From NCBI RefSeq assembly GCF_042429435.1, contig NZ_JBHMAF010000189.1: 64,000 bases of DNA, one strand, 5' to 3'. The stretch is from Ectobacillus funiculus (GTDB taxonomy: Bacteria; Bacillota; Bacilli; Bacillales; Bacillaceae_G). How positions within the stretch are numbered: position 1 is the first letter of the stretch; each line of letters begins with the position of its first letter. This document shows, piece by piece, positions 58,786 through 64,000 of this stretch. The position numbers and the translations under genes were made by a program. The notes below the pieces were generated by a model. The model searched no databases. It was not told the DNA's origin and saw only the letters and a program-made list of their open reading frames with translations.

Positions 58786-60441
58786 TTATTTTTGTTTAAT
58801 CGCTTCAGCCACTTCTTTAGTAATATCACTACCGCCTGTTTTGTTCCATGTATCAACAAACGTGTCGAAGTAATTCAGATCTTTTTGACCAGTCACAATC
58901 TTCATAAAGGCTTCATCTTCTAATTTCGTTAAGTTAGCCCATTTCAACTTCATACTTTTTGTTTGACCAAAGAAAACTGGGTTTACTTCATTAATCTTCG
59001 TTTCAGCCATCAGCTTGCCAGCCACCATTCTAGACATATAGGCACTCCATTGGTTAGCATCTGCTTTTGCTGGATCTTTTAAATAACCTTGAATCTTTTC
59101 ATAGGATGATTGGTCATCAAGCGATAATGCAGCAGGATCTTTTTCACCATTAACAGCTGCATTAATATTCTTGTACATTTGTGCTGTTGCGTCATTAAAG
59201 TTCACCATAAGATTGATTGGGGCTCCACGGTCACCGCCTTCTTTTATGAAATCAACAACCGGTTGATAATTACGATCTTCGTTTCGTAACTTATCGCTTA
59301 AAGCACTTACTACTTTAGGCAGTACTTCCGGATGTTTAAAGTCCTTACGTACCACATAGAATTCAGAAACTGGGTTTTGTGTATAAGCTGTGATTGTACC
59401 ACTGCCATCCTTAGAGATGATGTATGGCTGCCAATCGATATTTGCATTCTTCTGTTTTGCAGAATTCAATGGATAGTCAGGCGTCCACCAAGGACCAAAA
59501 TACGCACCTGCCTGACCGCTTATAATCAAATCTTCAATGCTTTTACGTACAGCGAACTGAGGATCAATCAGACCTTTTTTGTACCAATCTGCTAACTTAC
59601 CCAAGGCTTGCTTTGTTTCAGCTGTGGTAGAGCCATAAACAACTTTTCCATCTTTTTCAAGCCATTGACGCGGGAAAGAATTATAAGTTTGAAGAATATT
59701 ATCCGCTTGAAACAGTGATCCGTACATCCCGCCAATGCTAGGAGAAAGCATTAAACCCACCGTATTTCCTTTACCGTTACCACCTGGATCTTGTTGGACA
59801 AATGCTGTTAAGATTTTTTCCATATCATCAACAGTCTTAGGCGCCTCTAGCCCAAGCTTGTCCATCCAGTCCTTACGCAGCCAAAGCATGGTTGGGATAT
59901 TGGCATTTTGTGTTGTGGGCAGGGCCATCAGTTTACCATCAAATGTCGCTGCCTCCAATGCGCGTCCGTTGTAAGAATCATACATCGCTTTTATTTGATC
60001 AGAAGTGCTTAATTTATAAACATCTGTTAGGTCAGCGATCATGTCATTGTCGACCAACTGACGTAATGTTGCTGCGTCAACCGCCATAATGTCAGGTAGA
60101 TCACCTGATGCGACTGCCATAGAAACCTTCTGTTTATAGGCATCCCCATCTTTTGCTTCAAACTTATCTTTACTTTGAATATTTAGCGTTTCTTTTAAGT
60201 AACGTGTATAAGCATTATCCTCATAGGTTTGGCCTTTAGGTAATTTAGGAATCCCTGGTGTAGCCTTCCCAACGGTATACGTAACAGTTTCTTTATATTT
60301 TCCAAAAGGCTTTAATTCTTCTTTTGTTGCTACTGTTTTTGTTTTCGTAGCTGCTGCAGAATCAGAACCTGATGAACATCCTGCCAAAACACCAAATGAC
60401 ATTAGTGAAACAGCAGCTATTGAGAAAATTTTCTTCTTCAT
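58786..60441 (-). CDS. Extracellular oligosaccharide-binding lipoprotein (LplA-like)
   Basis: This 551-residue exported lipoprotein has signal MKKKIFSIAAVSLMSFGVLA with lipobox LAGC. It has GDLPDIMAVDAATLRQLVDN near residue 110, LMALPTTQNANIPTMLWLRK near 160, and other features of the large LplA-type binding proteins. The ATG at 60441 is chosen because AGGAGG lies just upstream. It supplies the substrate to the two permeases downstream. The neighbouring alpha-1,6-glucosidase and GH66 enzyme suggest isomalto-oligosaccharide as ligand. Its size, larger than MalE, agrees with binding of longer chains; this is inference. Confidence 0.92.
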   Translation of the reverse strand: MKKKIFSIAAVSLMSFGVLAGCSSGSDSAAATKTKTVATKEELKPFGKYKETVTYTVGKATPGIPKLPKGQTYEDNAYTRYLKETLNIQSKDKFEAKDGDAYKQKVSMAVASGDLPDIMAVDAATLRQLVDNDMIADLTDVYKLSTSDQIKAMYDSYNGRALEAATFDGKLMALPTTQNANIPTMLWLRKDWMDKLGLEAPKTVDDMEKILTAFVQQDPGGNGKGNTVGLMLSPSIGGMYGSLFQADNILQTYNSFPRQWLEKDGKVVYGSTTAETKQALGKLADWYKKGLIDPQFAVRKSIEDLIISGQAGAYFGPWWTPDYPLNSAKQKNANIDWQPYIISKDGSGTITAYTQNPVSEFYVVRKDFKHPEVLPKVVSALSDKLRNEDRNYQPVVDFIKEGGDRGAPINLMVNFNDATAQMYKNINAAVNGEKDPAALSLDDQSSYEKIQGYLKDPAKADANQWSAYMSRMVAGKLMAETKINEVNPVFFGQTKSMKLKWANLTKLEDEAFMKIVTGQKDLNYFDTFVDTWNKTGGSDITKEVAEAIKQK

Positions 60442-60499
60442 GAATGTTTCCTCCTGATTGAATCGGTTGTAATACCATTTCAAATGATTTTCATTAAAA

Positions 60500-62131
60500 T
60501 CATAGTTTCACAGCGAATGCTTCATATGGTTTTAAATCTAAGTGATGAAAATCAGCTGATAATCGTTCATAATTACTGATAATTACATCATCACTTTGTC
60601 CCAAGCTTGGCAGTTGTAAAGATGCTCTTTCTGCTCCAAAGTTGGCTACAACCGCCCAAGTTTGACCTTCGTAATGACGCAAATACATAAAGACTTGTTC
60701 AGGTCCATCCGTTACTAGCTCAAAGTCTCCCCAGACAATAATTGGATTTTCTTTTCTTAATTGAATTAATGTTTGATAACAGAAAAAGATCGAATTCGGG
60801 TCTTCTAGGCTCGCTTTCACATTAAGCTCATGATAATTTGGATTCACATGCAACCAAGGTGTTCCTGTTGTAAAGCCAGCATTTTCTGTATCATCCCATT
60901 GCATCGGTGTCCGAGCGTTATCGCGCCCCTTAGCGTTGATGGAAGCAATAATTTCTTCTTTTTTATAGCCATTTGCCAAACGCTCGTGGTACATGTTCAC
61001 ACTTTCAATGTCTTCGACTTCACTAATATCGTTAATAGGACAATTGATCATGCCAATTTCTTCCCCTTGATAGATGTAAGGCGTTCCCTTCATCATGTGC
61101 AGTAAAATCGCAAACATTTTTGCGCTTTCCGTACGATACGTTGTATCATTCCCCCAACGGGATACAATTCTTGGTAAATCATGATTGTTCCAAAACAGAC
61201 TATTCCAGCCCTCATCACCTAAAGCTGTTTGCCACTTACTAAGAACCTGTTTTAACTCATTCACATCTAATGGTTTAAGATCCCATTTTTCTTTACCTTG
61301 TTGTTGGTCTAGACAAACATGCTCGAATTGAAAGACCATGGATAGCTCATTGCGTTTTGGATCAGAATACAGCTTGGCAATCTCTGGAGTTGCTCCCCAA
61401 GTTTCTCCTACTGTTAAAACATCATATCTACCAAAGGTTTCCCGGTTCATCTCTTGCAAGTAATCGTGCAATTTCGGCCCATTTCCTGTCACTTCTTCAT
61501 CTGGAATTTTACCAATTAAATCAATTACATCCATCCGAAATCCGCCAACACCTTTTTCCAACCAAAAATTCATCATATCCCAGACTTCTTGTCTGACTTT
61601 TTCATTCTCCCAATTTAGGTCCGGTTGTTTTTTGCTGAAAAGGTGTAAGTAATATTGACCACTCTCTTCATCATACTCCCAGGCTGAACCACTGAATGTT
61701 GATCTCAGAGAATTAGGTACATCGCCGTTTACAGGGTCACGCCAGATGTAATAATCACGATATGGGTTGTCCTTGCTTTTACGAGATTCAATAAACCACT
61801 TGTGCTCATCGGATGTGTGATTCACAACTAAATCCATAATGATTTTGATGTTTCGTTGGTCGGCCTGTTTAATCAGCTCATCCATATCATCCATCGTGCC
61901 AAATTCCGTCATGATATTTTGATAATCACTAATATCATAGCCATTATCATCATTTGGTGATTGGTACACTGGGCTAAGCCAAATCGCTGTAATCCCTAGT
62001 TTTTCTAAATAATCTAATCGACGAATAATCCCTTTTAAATCACCGATACCATCGCCGTCGCTGTCTTGAAAGCTGCGTGGATACACCTGATACACCACTG
62101 CAGTTTGCCACCATTTCATTTCCATTTTCAC
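60500..62131 (-). CDS. Oligo-1,6-glucosidase, GH13 subfamily 31
   Basis: This 543-residue cytoplasmic enzyme starts MKMEMKWWQTAVVYQVYPRS followed by FQDSDGDGIGDLKGI. Catalytic residues are Asp201 in GGFRMDVIDL, Glu243 in LTVGETWG and Asp318 in FWNNHDLPR. The residue after the nucleophile is Val, which in this subfamily goes with preference for alpha-1,6 linkages, so isomaltose and isomalto-oligosaccharides (or dextran fragments) are the likely substrates. It starts at GTG 62131, six bases after AGGGGG; ATG at 62125 is possible. It heads the operon with the transporter genes. Two cre-like sites and a control module lie upstream. Confidence 0.93.
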   Translation of the reverse strand: MKMEMKWWQTAVVYQVYPRSFQDSDGDGIGDLKGIIRRLDYLEKLGITAIWLSPVYQSPNDDNGYDISDYQNIMTEFGTMDDMDELIKQADQRNIKIIMDLVVNHTSDEHKWFIESRKSKDNPYRDYYIWRDPVNGDVPNSLRSTFSGSAWEYDEESGQYYLHLFSKKQPDLNWENEKVRQEVWDMMNFWLEKGVGGFRMDVIDLIGKIPDEEVTGNGPKLHDYLQEMNRETFGRYDVLTVGETWGATPEIAKLYSDPKRNELSMVFQFEHVCLDQQQGKEKWDLKPLDVNELKQVLSKWQTALGDEGWNSLFWNNHDLPRIVSRWGNDTTYRTESAKMFAILLHMMKGTPYIYQGEEIGMINCPINDISEVEDIESVNMYHERLANGYKKEEIIASINAKGRDNARTPMQWDDTENAGFTTGTPWLHVNPNYHELNVKASLEDPNSIFFCYQTLIQLRKENPIIVWGDFELVTDGPEQVFMYLRHYEGQTWAVVANFGAERASLQLPSLGQSDDVIISNYERLSADFHHLDLKPYEAFAVKL

Positions 62132-62170
62132 TAAATACCCCCTTTAATGCCTTTGACAAATCTGAACTTC

Positions 62171-62184
62171 AGTAAGCGTTTACG
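62171..62184. promoter_or_regulatory. cre-like site
   Basis: AGTAAGCGTTTACG matches the CcpA consensus TGWAANCGNTNWCA at ten of twelve defined positions. It is about 40 bases upstream of the glucosidase start. Confidence 0.6.
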
Positions 62185-62360
62185 TTATCTCCGAAAAAAA
62201 TTATAAGATCCAGGAATCGATTCACATTTTAACGAAAATATACGCTAGGAAATTTTCAACATCAGGAAACATTTATTCTTATAGAAATGGATTATAGTAA
62301 TTAACACCTTAGCTAATTCCATTAACCTAATTCCTGTTTCAATGATGTCGTTTACATAAC

Positions 62361-62503
62361 TTATTTTCTTATAAACCAGCTTGGTTTTTAACCGTTTTCA
62401 TTATGATATAGGTGTCTTATTTTCCTAAGTATTCATAAATTGAGTAAGTAAAAATATAGAAAAAGTGTCTTTTATTCATATAAAAAGAGATATAAAGCAC
62501 TTT
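62361..62503. promoter_or_regulatory. Conserved control module B (shared with 49186-49325)
   Basis: TTATTTTCTTATAAA (62361), cre-like TTTAACCGTTTTCA (62387-62400), GGTGTCTTATTTT (62411), AGTGTCTTTTATT (62464) and ATATAAAGCACTTT (62490) occur in the same order and at nearly the same spacing as in module A. The last two form a dyad. It lies upstream of the oligo-1,6-glucosidase operon. Confidence 0.75.
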
Positions 62504-62557
62504 ACCCTTAAAATCTCCCAATATACCGCTGAAATTTATAATTTCTTAAAGTACAAA

Positions 62558-62585
62558 AAAACAGGAGACGTATATCTCCTGTTTT
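62558..62585 (-). terminator. Rho-independent terminator of the GH42 gene
   Basis: AAAACAGGAG (62558-62567) and CTCCTGTTTT (62576-62585) pair perfectly, followed on the minus strand by TTTTTTT from the A run at 62554-62561. Confidence 0.88.
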
Positions 62586-62590
62586 ACATC

Positions 62591-64000
62591 TTAGGTTAAT
62601 TCCTCATCAAACCTAATGATCCTATACTCATAACTACCAATTTCTAATTTCCCTGAAAATACTTTGCTTTGTGTCACTAAATCTATTCCGTCCTGAGGGA
62701 CAGTCACATTTCCTCCGCTTCCGTCCATATTCACAATAACCCAAGCTGTATATCCATCTCCTCGTCTGGGTGCAACAATTGTTCCCTTTGTTACATCGGT
62801 GCGGAGCGCAACTCCAGCTTCAACGGCATAGTGATCAAGCAGCTTGATAAGCATCGTATCTCCATCCTCTCCTATAGGCAGAGAGCCAAGCATAACAATT
62901 TTCCCTTTGCCATACTGGTGCTCCGTTAGAAATGCCTTGCCAGGTGTAAGTCCGCCCTCGATAATTCCAACGGCCTTTGCCTCCTTCGCTTCAAATACCG
63001 AGCTCCAGAGCCCTAATGGTGCCGATACATCAAATGCTTTCCCTACTGAGCCCGTACTGTCCACCGGAAACGTGAATAAGGTTTCCACGCCTGCGATATG
63101 CTCTAGCTCTCCTAATGCTGCATCAGTGTGAATTGTATGATGCTCTGTTCGCCCCCCGGTTAGAGGACCAATTACCCAGATACCTCCCTTTTCAACAAAC
63201 GCGGTCGCTCTTGCTATATAATCAGAAGATATATAATGAAGAAAAGGAGTACATAGCAACTTATAGCCGGCTAAGTCGGCTCCTTCGGGAATCAAATCCC
63301 GGTGAATCCCTGTTGCTAGTATTCGTTCATAAAATTCAGTGACCAGCGCTTTATGATCCAGTCCATTATGCGGCTCTGTTTTAAAAAATGCTTTTGCCCG
63401 GTCAGAATATGTCATAGCGACTTCAGCCTGACACGGCCTTGAAGCTAAAATAATAGGTTCGATTTCCTTCCTTGCTTGTTCCACTTCCAGTACATTGGCA
63501 TAGCCCACTGTCGGCTTTCCCCACGCACTTATAACAGATCCATGAGGCTGCTCGCAGCCCGTTCGCTGCTGTCTCCATAACCAATAGCAAAATGCCTCCG
63601 CTCCCAGTGCATAGGCAGCTACCGCTTCACTTCTTAAATATCTGTTCAGATGGGGCGTCGCATAGCTTTCTAACGAGGCGCTAAAGGAAGTGCTCGTCTC
63701 CATAATCCAAAAGTCTTTTCCCTGTTTGAAATTTCTCCATAAATCGCAATTCAGCAAGTATGAACTAAATTTATCCTGCGGAGCATACGTATCAAATGAT
63801 GCGAAATCAAGGTTCTGAAAGAGACGATGCCGAAGTTGTCCGATTCTTGCCTTGAGACGTTTGATTTCTTTATCTAGATGCCGATGTTCAAACAGATAGA
63901 GGGAGAACCAAATGTGCGTCTCATTCTTACGATGGTGCGCATATACCGTGCCAGAAGCGGTTTGATGCACCTGATACCCCATTCTTTTGTGCAGCTTCGG
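62591..64000 (-). CDS. Beta-galactosidase, glycoside hydrolase family 42, 5' end beyond window
   Basis: The frame is open to the window edge (ending PKLHKR before MGYQVH), so the N-terminus and the catalytic acid/base residue are outside. The visible 469 residues include the GH42 nucleophile region KDFWIMETSTS, AAYALGAEAFCYWLWRQQRTGCEQPHG (in parts), a trimerisation-like domain with LLCTPFLHYISSDYIAR, and the C-terminal beta domain. GH42 enzymes remove beta-galactosyl groups from oligosaccharides in the cytoplasm. It has its own terminator, so it may be unrelated to the alpha-glucan operon, though it lies directly upstream. Confidence 0.85.
   Translation of the reverse strand, partial: PKLHKRMGYQVHQTASGTVYAHHRKNETHIWFSLYLFEHRHLDKEIKRLKARIGQLRHRLFQNLDFASFDTYAPQDKFSSYLLNCDLWRNFKQGKDFWIMETSTSFSASLESYATPHLNRYLRSEAVAAYALGAEAFCYWLWRQQRTGCEQPHGSVISAWGKPTVGYANVLEVEQARKEIEPIILASRPCQAEVAMTYSDRAKAFFKTEPHNGLDHKALVTEFYERILATGIHRDLIPEGADLAGYKLLCTPFLHYISSDYIARATAFVEKGGIWVIGPLTGGRTEHHTIHTDAALGELEHIAGVETLFTFPVDSTGSVGKAFDVSAPLGLWSSVFEAKEAKAVGIIEGGLTPGKAFLTEHQYGKGKIVMLGSLPIGEDGDTMLIKLLDHYAVEAGVALRTDVTKGTIVAPRRGDGYTAWVIVNMDGSGGNVTVPQDGIDLVTQSKVFSGKLEIGSYEYRIIRFDEELT

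Larger units (their letters stand above)
62132..62590. other. Control region of the glucosidase-transporter operon
   Basis: The region carries a cre site at 62171-62184, control module B at 62361-62503, and the terminator of the GH42 gene at 62558-62585. Near 62530-62552 there is a short stretch like the end of the two-hairpin repeat (GAAATTTATAATTTCTTAAA), possibly a relic. No gene was seen. Confidence 0.7.

Noticed and set aside
62530..62552. Possible tenth repeat copy near the GH42 terminator
   Set aside because: Only about 20 bases resemble the repeat end, so it is at most a relic.

Overview
The window looks like a chromosomal segment of a low-GC, endospore-forming member of the Bacillaceae. 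The evidence is a gerA-type germinant receptor operon, a spoVAF-like gene, a YIEGIA-family sporulation pair, a Spo0E-like phosphatase gene, a sulfolactate (spore solute) gene cluster, YtxJ, a catDE pair, AGGAGG-type ribosome binding sites, and frequent TTG/GTG starts. The species cannot be named from sequence alone. No rRNA, tRNA, prophage or CRISPR array was seen.

Layout. 1-3.2 kb: end of a DMT transporter gene, a yhjC-yhjB type Na+/solute symporter pair and a small conserved gene. 3.3-10.1 kb: a sulfur/spore region with a YitE-like membrane protein, cysC, sat, a histidine-type phosphatase overlapping phosphosulfolactate synthase, then an MFS transporter and the YIEGIA pair. 10.5-16.8 kb: TauE/SafE exporter, SpoVAF-like protein, small unknown genes, a FusB/FusC-type protein and a solitary glgC. 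17.2-20.8 kb: gerAA-gerAB-gerAC. 21-26 kb: threonine synthase, a Nudix hydrolase and a secreted GH3 glucosidase. 26.4-33.3 kb: gluconate/pentose phosphate genes (gndA, tal, tkt, an RpiR-type regulator, gntP), with A7T7 palindromes in both control regions. 33.7-44.2 kb: a LysM-GMC oxidoreductase, catDE, ytxJ with a glutaredoxin, an LLM oxidoreductase, a solitary TnpB element, bioH-bioC behind a BirA-type operator, and a HAD phosphatase. 44.4-64 kb: an alpha-1,6-glucan locus with a very large GH66 enzyme, an anchored sugar-binding sensor with histidine kinase and response regulator, two extracellular binding proteins, two ABC permeases, a YesL protein, an alpha-1,6-glucosidase and a partial GH42 gene.

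How the last region probably works: the secreted GH66 enzyme cuts or cyclises dextran outside the cell, the lipoprotein and two permeases import isomalto-oligosaccharides (the ATPase is not encoded here), and the GH13 enzyme splits them inside. A conserved control module of about 140 bp carrying a cre site lies upstream of both the GH66 gene and the glucosidase-transporter operon.

Other main points. A dispersed intergenic repeat of about 130-140 bp with two hairpins occurs about nine times. The GH66 enzyme has about six carbohydrate-binding-like modules nested in its catalytic domain. A histidine phosphatase may stand in for ComB in sulfolactate synthesis. A LexA-type box lies just upstream of tnpB, and tnpB lacks the usual RuvC-II glutamate. 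Functions are inferred from recognisable family features without database searches.
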